This document shows, piece after piece, positions 44,695 to 53,893 of a stretch of DNA of 64,000 nucleotides; positions within the stretch are counted from its first letter, which is position 1, and each line of letters begins with the position of its first letter. Source of the DNA: JAABSQ01 sp964573705 (GTDB lineage Bacteria > Desulfobacterota > Desulfobacteria > Desulfobacterales > Desulfococcaceae). The stretch spans positions 4,517 through 68,516 of the forward strand of contig CAZNLT010000004.1 in NCBI GenBank assembly GCA_964573705.1, given 5' to 3'. The notes beneath the pieces were generated by a model. It was not told where the DNA came from and did not search any database. It was given only the letters and a program-made list of their open reading frames with translations. The translations under genes and the position numbers were made by a program.

Positions 44695-46836
44695 TCAGCC
44701 CGGGTATTTTTCTTCCAGCAGACTGAGCACCCTGTCGGCGGAATCGATGATGGAGGTGCCGGGTCCGAAGACCGCCTGAACCCCGGCCTCATGGAGGAAC
44801 GGGTAGTCGGCCGGCGGAATCACGCCCCCGGCGATCACCATGATGTCCTCGCCGCCCGCTTTCTTGATTTCTTCGATCAGGGTCGGCACCAGGTACTTGT
44901 GGCCGGCCGCCAGGCTGGAGGCGCCCACCACGTGGACGTCGTTTTCGATGGCCATTTTGGCGGCCTCTTCCGGGGTCTGGAACATGGGGCTGATGTCGAC
45001 GTCGAAGCCGAGGTCCGCGTAGGAGGAGGCCACTACCTTGATGCCCCGGTCGTGTCCGTCCTGGCCCATCTTGGTGACCAGCAACCGGGGGCGCCGCCCC
45101 TGTTTTTCCAGAAAGGTTTCGGTCCGCCTGCGAAAGGAGTCGATCACCTCCTGGTTGCCGGCGTATTCCGATGCATAGGCCCCGGAGATGCACTGGGTGG
45201 TGGCCACGAACCGGCCGAAGACCTTTTCCATGGCGTCGGAGATTTCGCCCACGGTGGCCCGGGCCCGCACCGCCGGCAGGACCGTCGCCAGCAGGTTTCC
45301 GCCTTCTTCGGCGACCCGGGTCAGTTCGGCCAGGGCCTTTTCCACGGCCGCATTGTCCCGGTTCGCCTTGATCTCTTCGAGGCGGGCCACCTGTTCGTCC
45401 CGCACCGCGGCCGGCACCTCCCGAACCTCGAAGTCGATCTTCTCGTCGGTGACCTTGTACTTGTTGACCCCCACGATCACGTCCTTGCCCTGGTCGATCC
45501 GGGCCTGCTTGCGGGCCGCCGACTCCTCGATCCGCATCTTGGGCATGCCCGACTCGATGGCCTTGGCCATGCCGCCCAATTCTTCGATCTCCTCGATGAT
45601 CTTCCGGGCCTCGTTGACCAGGCTCTGGGTCAGAAACTCCACATAATAGGAGCCGCCTAAGGGATCGACTACCCGGGTGACTTCGGATTCTTCCTGAATC
45701 ACCAGCTGGGTGTTCCGGGCGATGCGGGCGGAAAAATCGGTGGGCAGCCCGATCGCCTCGTCGAAGGAGTTGGTGTGCAGCGACTGGGTCCCGCCCAGGA
45801 CTGCCGAGAGGGCCTCCAGGGTGGTCCGAATGACATTGTTGTAGGGGTCCTGCTCGGTGAGGCTCCACCCCGAGGTCTGGCAATGGGTCCGCAGCATGGA
45901 GGAGCGCGGGTTCCGGGGATTGAACTGGCTCATCAGCCGGTGCCACAGGAACCGGGCCGCCCGCAGCAGGGCGATGTCCATGAAGAAGTTCATCCCGATC
46001 CCGAAGAAAAACGACAGCCGCGGGGCGAACCTGTCGACATCCATGCCGGTGGCGATCGCAGCCCGCACATACTCGACCCCGTCGGCCAGGGTGAAGGCCA
46101 GCTGCAGGGCCGAATTGGCGCCGGCTTCCATGATGTGGTAGCCGCTGATGCTGATGGTGTTGTATTTGGGCATGTTCTCGGAGCAAAAAGCCATAATGTC
46201 CGAGATGATTCGCATGGAGGGCTCGGGCGGATAGATATAGGTGTTCCGGGTCAGGTACTCTTTGAGGATGTCGTTCTGGATGGTCCCGGTGAGCTGATCA
46301 TGGGAGACGCCCTGCTCCTCGGCGGCGACGATGTAGCCGGCCAGGATGGGAAGCACCGCACCGTTCATGGTCATGGAGACCGACATCTTGTCTAAGGGGA
46401 TGCCGTCGAAGAGGATTTTCATGTCCTCCACCGAATCGATGGCCACCCCGGCCTTGCCGATGTCGCCGGAGACCCGGGGGTGGTCGGAGTCGTATCCCCG
46501 GTGGGTGGCCAGGTCGAAGGCCACGGAGAGCCCTTTCTGGCCCGCTTCCAGGGCCCGCCGATAGAAGGCGTTGGATTCTTTGGCGGTGGAAAAACCGGCG
46601 TACTGGCGAATGGTCCAGGGTCGGCCGGTATACATGGTGGCCATGGGCCCTCGGACATACGGGGGCAGGCCGGGCAGGGTGTTGATCACCTCCAGGCCCT
46701 CGATGTCTTCGGCGGTGTAGAGCGGCTTGACCTTGATCCCCTCCGGGGTGTTCCATTCAAGGCTTTCCAGGGGTTTGCCTTTCATCTGTTGGGCGGCGAT
46801 CTCTTCCCATTGCTTCTTCTGGGGATGTTCTGACAT
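44695..46836 (-). CDS. scpA: Methylmalonyl-CoA mutase, single-chain with B12 domain
   Basis: 713 residues from ATG 46836 (MSEHPQKKQWEEIA), preceded by AAGGAG; an ATG seven codons upstream lies before that site. The N-terminal TIM barrel (GFSTAKESNAFYRRALEAGQ, ISISGYHIMEAGA) covers about 550 residues. The C-terminal cobalamin-binding domain has the lower-ligand histidine in DGHDRG. It interconverts R-methylmalonyl-CoA and succinyl-CoA with adenosylcobalamin. No cobalamin riboswitch is seen upstream. Confidence 0.96.
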   Translation of the reverse strand: MSEHPQKKQWEEIAAQQMKGKPLESLEWNTPEGIKVKPLYTAEDIEGLEVINTLPGLPPYVRGPMATMYTGRPWTIRQYAGFSTAKESNAFYRRALEAGQKGLSVAFDLATHRGYDSDHPRVSGDIGKAGVAIDSVEDMKILFDGIPLDKMSVSMTMNGAVLPILAGYIVAAEEQGVSHDQLTGTIQNDILKEYLTRNTYIYPPEPSMRIISDIMAFCSENMPKYNTISISGYHIMEAGANSALQLAFTLADGVEYVRAAIATGMDVDRFAPRLSFFFGIGMNFFMDIALLRAARFLWHRLMSQFNPRNPRSSMLRTHCQTSGWSLTEQDPYNNVIRTTLEALSAVLGGTQSLHTNSFDEAIGLPTDFSARIARNTQLVIQEESEVTRVVDPLGGSYYVEFLTQSLVNEARKIIEEIEELGGMAKAIESGMPKMRIEESAARKQARIDQGKDVIVGVNKYKVTDEKIDFEVREVPAAVRDEQVARLEEIKANRDNAAVEKALAELTRVAEEGGNLLATVLPAVRARATVGEISDAMEKVFGRFVATTQCISGAYASEYAGNQEVIDSFRRRTETFLEKQGRRPRLLVTKMGQDGHDRGIKVVASSYADLGFDVDISPMFQTPEEAAKMAIENDVHVVGASSLAAGHKYLVPTLIEEIKKAGGEDIMVIAGGVIPPADYPFLHEAGVQAVFGPGTSIIDSADRVLSLLEEKYPG

Positions 46837-46944
46837 GGTGTGTGACTCCTTATTCATTCAAAAAGGTGACCCCTGCGCCCCTTTTCAGAAGCCAGGGAAA
46901 TGCCGGTCAAAAATACGGGATCCAAACAACCGGGATTCGGCGAT

Positions 46945-47346
46945 CTATCGCTGGCAGAGCTCCACCAGCACGCCCCCCGTGGCTTTGGGGTGCAAAAAGG
47001 CGATCTTGGCGCCGCCGGCGCCGATTCTCGGAATTTCATCGATCAGCTTGATGCCCTTTTCCTTCAGCTCGGCCAGGGCCTCTTCGATGTTTTCAACCCG
47101 AAAGGCGACATGCTGAAATCCCTGGCCCTTTTTTTCGATGAATTTGGCCACCGGTCCGTCCGGGGCCGTGGATTCGAGCAGCTCCACTTCGCTTTCCCCC
47201 ACCGGGAAAAAAGCGGTGGTCACCTTCTGTTCCTGAACCGTTTCCGCGCCCTCGAATTCGAGTCCCAGAACGTCGGACCAGAAATTTTTTCCGTCGTCGA
47301 TGCTGTTGACCGCAATTCCCAGATGATCGATTTTGAGTACCTTCAT
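46945..47346 (-). CDS. mce: Methylmalonyl-CoA epimerase
   Basis: 133 residues of the glyoxalase/VOC fold. Metal ligands are expected at His in IDHLGIAV, His in FQHVAFRV and the C-terminal Glu in GGVLVELCQR. It interconverts S- and R-methylmalonyl-CoA, linking the carboxyltransferase and the mutase. It sits directly upstream of the mutase gene. Confidence 0.94.
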   Translation of the reverse strand: MKVLKIDHLGIAVNSIDDGKNFWSDVLGLEFEGAETVQEQKVTTAFFPVGESEVELLESTAPDGPVAKFIEKKGQGFQHVAFRVENIEEALAELKEKGIKLIDEIPRIGAGGAKIAFLHPKATGGVLVELCQR

Positions 47347-47459
47347 ACGCCTGTTCCCTCCTGATGGTTGAATATGGGTTGTTCTGTTGAAACCGAGCCC
47401 TTCCGATCCGGTGTTTCACCTGATGAATCCGAGCTATGCGCAGAACCATGCCCCCGTTC

Positions 47460-48290
47460 TCAGAACTGATTCGGCACCGGCTGCGGTTTCACCGGCTTTT
47501 TGACGAAGAACCCGAGCGGGTCGATCTGCTCCCGAATCAGGCGCAGTTCGGTCTCTGTGGGCGGGTCGAATTCGGACACCGTCGGGCTGACCAGGAGCGC
47601 GAACCCGGTGGCCGCCTGGACGCTTTCCACCGTTTCGCCGGGCATGGTGTGGATCAGCCGCATGCGCCGGGTGGATTCGTCGAAATCGAGCACCGCCTTG
47701 GTGGTGATCACCCGGTAGGGCCCCCGGCCCAGCAGGCCGGCCCGTTTGCGGGCGCCGGGGCTGCCGTCCAGAAACCCCGGGCTGGTGATATAGCTCAGCT
47801 TTTCATTGAACCGGCGCTTCTGGTGGGGCATGATCAAAATGGTCCGCTCGCAGGAGGCGGCCATGTCGCCGGCCCCGCCGCTGCCCGGCAGCCGCACCCG
47901 GGGCTTCTGGTATTCTTCGGGAAATTTTCCCAGCATGGTGGAATTGAGATTGCCGAACGGGTCGATCTCGGCCCCGCCCACGAACCCGAAATCGCAAAAG
48001 CCCCGCTGGGTCAGCTCGAAAGCCGCGTTCAGCCCCTTGGTGTAGGAGGCGCTGCTGGAGGTTCGGGAATCGCCCACCGAAAAGGGGAGCCCCGCCTCCA
48101 GGGTCGGCCCCACCGCACCGGCCTCGAAGACCGGAATCAGCCCCGGGGCATGGGTCCGCCGGGCCAGTACGGTGGCGATCATCGGAAGCCCGGTGCCCAC
48201 GAAGACCACCTTGTTGTCTTCCAGGGTGCGGGCCCCGGCTACCACGATCATTTCCTGGGGGGTGTATGCCGTTTCTTCGGTCAACCACAT
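47460..48290 (-). CDS. Family I CoA-transferase, subunit B
   Basis: 276 residues, resembling the beta subunit of glutaconate CoA-transferase (VGTGLPMIATVLARRTHAPG, FVGGAEIDPFGNLNST, RLPGSGGAGDMAA). Subunit A is encoded 37 bases upstream. In this operon it may activate propionate, succinate or another acid to its CoA ester by exchange; the true substrate cannot be read from sequence. The expected catalytic Glu is in the GGAEID region. Confidence 0.88.
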   Translation of the reverse strand: MWLTEETAYTPQEMIVVAGARTLEDNKVVFVGTGLPMIATVLARRTHAPGLIPVFEAGAVGPTLEAGLPFSVGDSRTSSSASYTKGLNAAFELTQRGFCDFGFVGGAEIDPFGNLNSTMLGKFPEEYQKPRVRLPGSGGAGDMAASCERTILIMPHQKRRFNEKLSYITSPGFLDGSPGARKRAGLLGRGPYRVITTKAVLDFDESTRRMRLIHTMPGETVESVQAATGFALLVSPTVSEFDPPTETELRLIREQIDPLGFFVKKPVKPQPVPNQF

Positions 48291-48327
48291 ATCGATATCG
48301 CCTTTCCTCTAAAATAATCGGGTGTCA

Positions 48328-49377
48328 TCAGGCCAGCCGCTCATAGTTTTCCAGTTCCGAGAGCTGCTCCTCCAGGAGCTTGCGCACCGGGAACCGGTCG
48401 ATGAAATCCTGAAAGGTATGATTGCCGAAGATATAATCCTCATAATAGGCCTTCAACCCGCCGGGATTCCCCTTGTGAAGCAGGCTGGCCAATGCATGAA
48501 ATGTGGCGATATGGTCTTTATTGAAATAATAATGGCGCCGGCAGCTCGACGGATAGGCCCCGAAAGGGACATGGATGACCGCATCCACCGCAAAGAAGGG
48601 GATGGTGATCTCCTTGGGGGAGCGGGTGATCAGTTCGTGGGATACCAGCTGCTCGCAGGTGACGATGGTATGGGCCGCGGCCATGGCCATTTCCGGACAG
48701 GTGGCGTCGGTGCCTCGAATGATGCAGTTGCCGTAAAGGTCCGCCGCCTGAACATGGATGACGGCCACATTCGGGTTGCTGGCCGGCAGCAGCACGATCG
48801 GGTGACCGGTGAACGTACAGTCGACCACCTTGGCCCGGCACCGCTTCAGGATGTCGCTGCCCATGGGGCTTCGGCAGGGGATGAAGGTAAGCCCCATGGA
48901 CCCGGCCTTGAAGCGGGCCGACATGTTGTAGTTGGACCAGTCTTCCAGTTCGATCAAGCCCTTTTCAGCCAGGTGCCGAAAGATCGAGGAGAGTCCGAAG
49001 GACTCATGGGCCCAGTAGGCCAGCTCCACCCGCTTGAATGAAAAATGGTCCGGCGCCAGGGCCATGGCGCCGCCCAGATAATCGATGGCCATTCCCCCCG
49101 ACTGAAACGAGAGGGTGAGGTCCTGAAAGCCGTGGCGGATCATTTCGTGGGCGATGGCCACCGGCTGGCGGATGTTGACAAAGCCGCCCACAGCCACATT
49201 GTCGCCGTCTTTGATGAAGGCGTCCACCGCCTCCTTGAGGGAGGACCGCTTGTCCCGCTTGGACTTGTCTTTGCGGACCAGGGCCTGCCTGGCCTCATCC
49301 GGGTTGAGACCGGTCCAGACCATGTCGGCGGGGTCCGGTTTCGAGGTTGAAAATTGATATGGATCGGAATGAATCAT
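48328..49377 (-). CDS. Family I CoA-transferase, subunit A
   Basis: 349 residues from ATG 49377 (MIHSDPYQFSTSK), which has GGGAG upstream; further in-frame sequence to 49569 overlaps the TetR gene and is not homologous. It resembles glutaconate CoA-transferase alpha (GDNVAVGGFVNIRQPVAIAH, YDLSFQ-like FQSGGMAIDYL, IHVQAADLYGNCIIRG). It forms a heteromer with subunit B. It begins 13 bases after the TetR gene. Confidence 0.88.
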   Translation of the reverse strand: MIHSDPYQFSTSKPDPADMVWTGLNPDEARQALVRKDKSKRDKRSSLKEAVDAFIKDGDNVAVGGFVNIRQPVAIAHEMIRHGFQDLTLSFQSGGMAIDYLGGAMALAPDHFSFKRVELAYWAHESFGLSSIFRHLAEKGLIELEDWSNYNMSARFKAGSMGLTFIPCRSPMGSDILKRCRAKVVDCTFTGHPIVLLPASNPNVAVIHVQAADLYGNCIIRGTDATCPEMAMAAAHTIVTCEQLVSHELITRSPKEITIPFFAVDAVIHVPFGAYPSSCRRHYYFNKDHIATFHALASLLHKGNPGGLKAYYEDYIFGNHTFQDFIDRFPVRKLLEEQLSELENYERLA

Positions 49378-49390
49378 GTATCTCCCATAA

Positions 49391-50074
49391 TTATTTGAGC
49401 GGTTTTTCCGGGTCGGTGATCGCACGCCAGACCATTTCAAACAGGGTGTTGGCCTGCTCCGCGAGCGATTCCTTGCGGCCCCGCAGAATCCACATGGAAA
49501 AGGCGCGCTGCACGATGCCGAGGATGAAATCGAGAAGCACCCCGGCCCGCACCTCGGAATTGAGAACACCCTCTTCCTGCCCCTGGCGAAGCACGTCCAA
49601 AAAGAGGCGGATCATCTTCTGCTGCTGAAAGGTGTCGTCGGCCATCCAGGTCTTCATGGGCAGGGTCATGAACAGGATGCGGCCCAGCCCCGGGTGCCGT
49701 TCGTAATAGTCGAGCTGGACCCAGAAGACCTTCCGCAGTTTTTCCTTGAGGTCCTCGATACCCTGCAGATGATCGATGATCCGGTCGGTGAGCTTTCCCA
49801 GCCAGATATCCACGAATGCGAACACCAGCCGTTCTTTGCTGCCGTAATGCTTGTAGATGGTGGTGAAGCTGACCCCGGCTTTTCGGCAGACTTCCCGTAT
49901 GCTGGCCTTGTGAAAATCCGAATTCGAAAACACCTCCAGCACGGCTGCTTCCAGGCGGCGGTGATAATTCGGCTTAAGCTCGGCCAGCATGGCGTCTTCG
50001 TCTCCGCCCGAGGCGGCCCGGAACTCGGATTGTCTGCCGTTGGCGCGGATGGTACCCTTCCCGGAAGGTGTCAT
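49391..50074 (-). CDS. TetR/AcrR family regulator of the methylmalonyl-CoA operon
   Basis: 227 residues. The N-terminal helix-turn-helix is clear (ASIREVCRKAGVSFTTIYKH, YGSKERL). The ligand-binding part is helical (LDYYERHPGLGRILFMTLPM). An extra 28 residues precede the usual TetR start; MLAELKPNYHRR at codon 29 is an alternative. It is the first gene of the leftward block, so I infer that it autoregulates and controls the pathway, perhaps in response to an acyl-CoA. Confidence 0.88.
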   Translation of the reverse strand: MTPSGKGTIRANGRQSEFRAASGGDEDAMLAELKPNYHRRLEAAVLEVFSNSDFHKASIREVCRKAGVSFTTIYKHYGSKERLVFAFVDIWLGKLTDRIIDHLQGIEDLKEKLRKVFWVQLDYYERHPGLGRILFMTLPMKTWMADDTFQQQKMIRLFLDVLRQGQEEGVLNSEVRAGVLLDFILGIVQRAFSMWILRGRKESLAEQANTLFEMVWRAITDPEKPLK

Positions 50075-50496
50075 GCAAAATCCCCTTGCTTCTTTATTCC
50101 AAGCGGGAGTGAATCGGGTAATGACGGCTCAGATCTGGAACAACGTATCAGAAGCCGAAGCAGCTCAAATATACATGTGTTTCGCTGTTTCATTGGTTTA
50201 AGTATTTAAAAACATAATTATAATCATTTTTGAATCTCCATCCGGACATGCATTCAAAGAACATTGTTACTTAGCCCTTTTAGAAAAAGCAACCGCCTCT
50301 GTCAAGCAGAAAAAGCATCGGACCGGCCCGTAGCTTAAAAAAAACCTGTTATTTAAGTTGGTTAACGCTCTATAAATTCTGACTGTGCGCTCATTCGGAT
50401 TGGGCGGAACAGGCGTTGGACGGTGCCGGGCCATTCCCTTCCGTGAAGACCGGTTCTTCCAATCGGGACTTGTTTGTCGGGGGTAAAGTTGGTAAA
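50075..50496. promoter_or_regulatory. Intergenic region upstream of the TetR operon
   Basis: No gene seen. It is AT-rich in the middle. On the minus strand TATAAT (50222-50217) could be a -10 element, but no good -35 is present. CTTAAA (50334-50339) and TTTAAG (50352-50357) form a short inverted repeat that could be an operator. Both are weak. Confidence 0.25.
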
Positions 50497-50723
50497 GGTT
50501 CAAGGTTCAAGGTTCAAGGTTCAAGGTTCAAGGTTCAAGGGCCGAGGGCCGAGGGCCGAGGGCTGAGGACTGAGGGCAGAGGGCAGAGGACGAAAATAGC
50601 AGGGAGCAGAAGGTGGGGGGAGAGAGAATTTGGGCCTATCGCCCATAGCTATTCTTCCCTTGGGACTGGGGCCTTGAACCTCTGCCCTCTGGCCTCTGCC
50701 CTCTGCCCTGGGCCCTGGTTTTA
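50497..50723. repeat. Heptad fold-back element R1
   Basis: From 50497 the sequence is six perfect GGTTCAA units, then three GGGCCGA, GGGCTGA, GGACTGA, two GGGCAGA and GGACGAA, all 7 bases and in phase. A core (50588-50660) contains AATTTGGGCCTATCGCCC. The right arm is inverted heptads: TTGAACC, TCTGCCC, TCTGGCC, TCTGCCC, TCTGCCC, TGGGCCC. The two arms are complementary. The element ends just before the ribosome site of the 50746 gene. Confidence 0.9.
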
Positions 50724-50745
50724 TTTCATAGGAGGGAGAAAAAGG

Positions 50746-51918
50746 ATGCGGGATTTGAGAGGGGTGTTCCTGAGGGGATGGATCGTCGGTGTCTTTTTGT
50801 GCTTTTGGGGATGTGGTCCGAAGCCGGATATGGTGAGTACGGAAAAGGAGCCCGGGGAGGCCTATTCGGCGGACGAGGTGCGGCGGATGACGGTGGATCA
50901 GCCGTTTCTGCTGTCCGGGGAGTACTTTCGGGAGCGGGATCAGGAACCGAGGGTGGTGCTGGATGAGATGCTGGGCGAAAAGGATACGCCGGCCGCGGAA
51001 TCGGTTGCCGAAGCACCTGCGGCGGTGGCCGCCTCAAAGCCTCGGCCGGTGGAAAAACCGGCGGCGGACGCCCGGGAGGCCCGGCCGGCAGAAAAATCGA
51101 TGGCGGCCGCGACGGAACCCCGTCCGGACATTCCGCCGGTAAAGGCGGCGGCGCCGTCGGAGAAATCGGGCCGGAAGGGTGGGGCCCCCGGACCGGAGGG
51201 GGCGTCCTCCGGGGAATTCGTCCTTCCGGTGAAGGTCGGTGTGGTGGTGGACGGCCAGGGAATGGCGGCGGGGACGCCCGAGCGGATTTCCGAGTCGATT
51301 CCGATGGGGGTGCGGGGACTGCCGGTGGTGATCGCGGATCAGGACAAGGTGCGGGAGGTGATGACCCGGGCCCCGTGTTCGAGTCGGCGGGACCTGCTGT
51401 GCCTTTCTCAGGCGCTGGGGGTCTATCCCGGGGTGAGGATGCTGGTGCTGGTGGAGTCGGCGGGCCTGCCGGAGCGGATTCCCGGGACGGTGACCGTCCG
51501 CATGGCGGTGGTGGATACGGGGCTGCTGTTTCGGTATCCGATGATGGAAGCGGCGGTGCCGGTGGATTCGGCGGCGGCGGTGGACACCGCCCTGGCCGGG
51601 GCGGTTCAGCGGGCGTTGGCCTTTGCCGTGGACAAAAGCGAGGTCATGCCCTGGTTTTGCCGGGCCTTTGCCTTTGAGGATCAGACCTGGTTTGTGACGG
51701 CGGGCGGCCGCACCGGATTGAAACCGGGGGATCGGCTCAGGGTCCTTTCCCCCGGCAAGGTGGTAAAAAGCCCTACCGGACTGCCGGCCGGGTGGTTGCC
51801 GGGCGAGTTCAAGGGCCGGATTCGGGTGGATCAGCTCTTCGGGGCCGATTTCGCGGCCTGTTCCCTGGTGGAAGGCGCCGGTCCGGGTCCGGAAGACCTG
51901 CTGGTCAGGGGCCGGTGA
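50746..51918 (+). CDS. Lipoprotein of unknown function, FlgT-like C-terminus
   Basis: 390 residues from ATG 50746, after AGGAGGGAGAAAAAGG. The signal ends in a lipobox (LCFWGCG). Residues about 85-155 are Ala/Pro/Lys-rich linker. The C-terminal 230 residues look folded, ending GLKPGDRLRVLSPGKVVKSP and then GRIRVDQLFGADFAACSLVEG, which resembles the C-terminal domain of FlgT-like proteins. No flagellar gene is in the window. It overlaps the convergent FG-GAP protein gene by 14 bases. Function unknown. Confidence 0.75.
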   Translation: MRDLRGVFLRGWIVGVFLCFWGCGPKPDMVSTEKEPGEAYSADEVRRMTVDQPFLLSGEYFRERDQEPRVVLDEMLGEKDTPAAESVAEAPAAVAASKPRPVEKPAADAREARPAEKSMAAATEPRPDIPPVKAAAPSEKSGRKGGAPGPEGASSGEFVLPVKVGVVVDGQGMAAGTPERISESIPMGVRGLPVVIADQDKVREVMTRAPCSSRRDLLCLSQALGVYPGVRMLVLVESAGLPERIPGTVTVRMAVVDTGLLFRYPMMEAAVPVDSAAAVDTALAGAVQRALAFAVDKSEVMPWFCRAFAFEDQTWFVTAGGRTGLKPGDRLRVLSPGKVVKSPTGLPAGWLPGEFKGRIRVDQLFGADFAACSLVEGAGPGPEDLLVRGR

Positions 51919-53554
51919 TTTCCATGGCTGCGACATAGCTGCGGGGGGTGCCGATCACAGAATCGATTTTCTGAATGACCGAAAAGACCAGTTCGGTCTT
52001 GCCGTCGTTGTTCAAATCCCCCAGGGCATAGTCGGTGATCTGGCCGGAGACCTCCGGGGTTTTCCACCGGGTGACCAGGCCGAAATCATCCCAGGCCAGG
52101 CATTCGATGTGGCCGCCTTTGTAGATCCGCACCCGTGAAAAGAGGCGGCCGGCCGCATCCCGGTTTTTGCCCACCAGGACCTCGGACTTGCCGTCTCCGG
52201 TGATATCCCGGGTCAGAATGCGAAGGGGCAGATACTGCCGGTCCATCTCTTTGTGCTCCCCGATGCGGGACGATGCCTCCATGGGAAACTCCAGGTAGAT
52301 GGCGCTGCCGCCGTAGGTCTCGGTGGATTCCCACTCCTTGTTTCCTTCGGGCCCCAGCACCCGCAGGTAGTCCTTTTCGTTGAAGGCCACCGTCATGTTC
52401 GTATTCCGGTCGGTGAAATCGGCGTAGTTGAATCCGAAGATATGGGTCCACGGGGGCAGGGCCTGGGGCGTGGACGGACCGTATTCACTGCCGGTCCATT
52501 TCATCTCCTCGACGCCGCCGGTAAAGAGGTTCCGAATGGAGCGCTGCTGGCCCATCAGGACCCGGCCCCGGTCCGGAATGTCGAGCACCCGAAAGTACCA
52601 TTGCGCGCCGGTGAGGATGGGGAAAAACCGGCCGTTTTTCCATTCCAGCACATAAGAGTCGAGGGAGTCGCTGCCTTCATTCATCTTGGTCACGAAGATT
52701 TCCGCCAGACCGTTTTCATTGATGTCTCCGACATCCATACTGATGATCTTGTCGTTGGTGTCCCCCGGTACCTCACCGACCTTGATGAACCGGCGGTCCA
52801 GGAGGCGGTAGATGGAGACATCCTTGCCCGTCCCCAAAACGATTTCGGTGTTGCCGTCCCCGTCGACATCCCCCATCGCGAGGTGCCGGATTTCGACATC
52901 AAAATGGCGGCTTCTCCAGGATTCGCCCAGCGGTCCCCGATCCGGTTCGGACACCGCGCCGTCACGGTTTTCGGTCACCTTTCGGCCCGATTTGTTCCAG
53001 AGCGATTCCGGGTGCTGGCGGCTTTCCGCCACCTCCGGTTCCCGGGGCGGCGGTGGGGTTTCGGGTTCCGGTTTCCGGTCGAACACCTCGGCATTGACCC
53101 GGGTGGCGAAGCGGTTGATGTGGGAGATCACATCCCCCTGATCATTGCCGGTGTCGTAGAAGGTGAGAGCCGGTTTGCCGTCATCGACACGGTACAGGCG
53201 GGCATCGGTGCTGATGTTGTCCCCGAATACGGTCAGGCTGCCGAACACCACGTAATCGGCGCCGGCCGCCTGCCCCAGATCGGCGGCGACCCGTTGGTCG
53301 ACCTCCGCCGTCGCGGCCGTCGCCTCATCCACGGCGCCGCGGCCCAGCACTTGAACCTTGCCTTCCTGGCTCAGCCGGCTGGAGAGCATGTCCCGAATGC
53401 CGTTTTGAAGAAACGAGAGATCCTTTTCCGAATAGATGTTGAAGGGTAAAACGAGAACCGTTTTTGGTGTCTGAGCCCATGCACCGCCGACCGTCAGCAG
53501 CGAAAGTACCCATGCCGTCATCATGAAAACCAGCAAAAATCGATGGGATTTCAA
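51905..53554 (-). CDS. Secreted FG-GAP/VCBS repeat protein with TolB/FlgT-like N-terminus
   Basis: 549 residues with a cleavable signal (ending about AWA-Q, residue 27). Residues 28-160 resemble the CsgG/TolB-N type of envelope domain (KTVLVLPFNIYSEKDL, GADYVVFGSLTVFGD). A Pro-rich linker leads to a propeller-like region with calcium-binding repeats: GDVDGDGNTEIVLG, GDINENGLAEIFV, RDITGDGKSEVLVG and GDLNNDGKTELVF. It should be periplasmic or outer-membrane associated. It is convergent with the lipoprotein gene, and both share envelope-domain features. Confidence 0.8.
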   Translation of the reverse strand: MKSHRFLLVFMMTAWVLSLLTVGGAWAQTPKTVLVLPFNIYSEKDLSFLQNGIRDMLSSRLSQEGKVQVLGRGAVDEATAATAEVDQRVAADLGQAAGADYVVFGSLTVFGDNISTDARLYRVDDGKPALTFYDTGNDQGDVISHINRFATRVNAEVFDRKPEPETPPPPREPEVAESRQHPESLWNKSGRKVTENRDGAVSEPDRGPLGESWRSRHFDVEIRHLAMGDVDGDGNTEIVLGTGKDVSIYRLLDRRFIKVGEVPGDTNDKIISMDVGDINENGLAEIFVTKMNEGSDSLDSYVLEWKNGRFFPILTGAQWYFRVLDIPDRGRVLMGQQRSIRNLFTGGVEEMKWTGSEYGPSTPQALPPWTHIFGFNYADFTDRNTNMTVAFNEKDYLRVLGPEGNKEWESTETYGGSAIYLEFPMEASSRIGEHKEMDRQYLPLRILTRDITGDGKSEVLVGKNRDAAGRLFSRVRIYKGGHIECLAWDDFGLVTRWKTPEVSGQITDYALGDLNNDGKTELVFSVIQKIDSVIGTPRSYVAAMEITGP

Positions 53555-53671
53555 GGTCTACTCCTCGTGTGGGTTTACCGGTATTCCGAAATCGGTCGGT
53601 CCGATTCGGACGACGTAATTTAATCGAAGAATCCGGCGCGATGATAGGGAAAAGTAGGCTGGCTGTCAATG

Positions 53672-53888
53672 GGTTCAAGGTCTCAGTGCCCAGGTTCAAG
53701 TGCCCGGTTCAAGGTTCAAGTGCCCAAGGGGAGGCGATTGGATAGGGGCGATGGGCCCAAATTCTCCCCGCTCGCTGCTCCCTGCTCACCGCTCCCTTCC
53801 ATTTTCCCCTGGGCACTTGAATCTGGGCACTTGAACCTGGGCACTGGGCACTGGGCACTTGAACCTGGGCACTTGAAACTTGGAACTC
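53672..53888. repeat. Heptad fold-back element R2
   Basis: The left arm has GGTTCAA, GGTCTCA, GTGCCCA, GGTTCAA and further GGTTCAA/GTGCCC units. The right arm is inverted: TGGGCAC, TTGAATC, TGGGCAC, TTGAACC, TGGGCAC (three in a row), TTGAACC, TGGGCAC, TTGAAAC. The core is the R1/R3 core in reverse orientation (GGGCGATGGGCCCAAATTCT). It fills most of the 339-base gap 53555-53893 and ends about 5 bases from the stop codon of the response regulator gene. Confidence 0.9.
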
Positions 53889-53893
53889 GAAAA

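Noticed and set aside
46837..50496. Cobalamin riboswitch controlling the mutase operon
   Set aside because: I looked for the conserved B12-box type sequence before the mutase and before the TetR gene and did not see one.
50416..50745. 110-codon N-terminal extension of the 50746 lipoprotein
   Set aside because: It is translated heptad repeat and lies upstream of a good ribosome site and lipoprotein signal.
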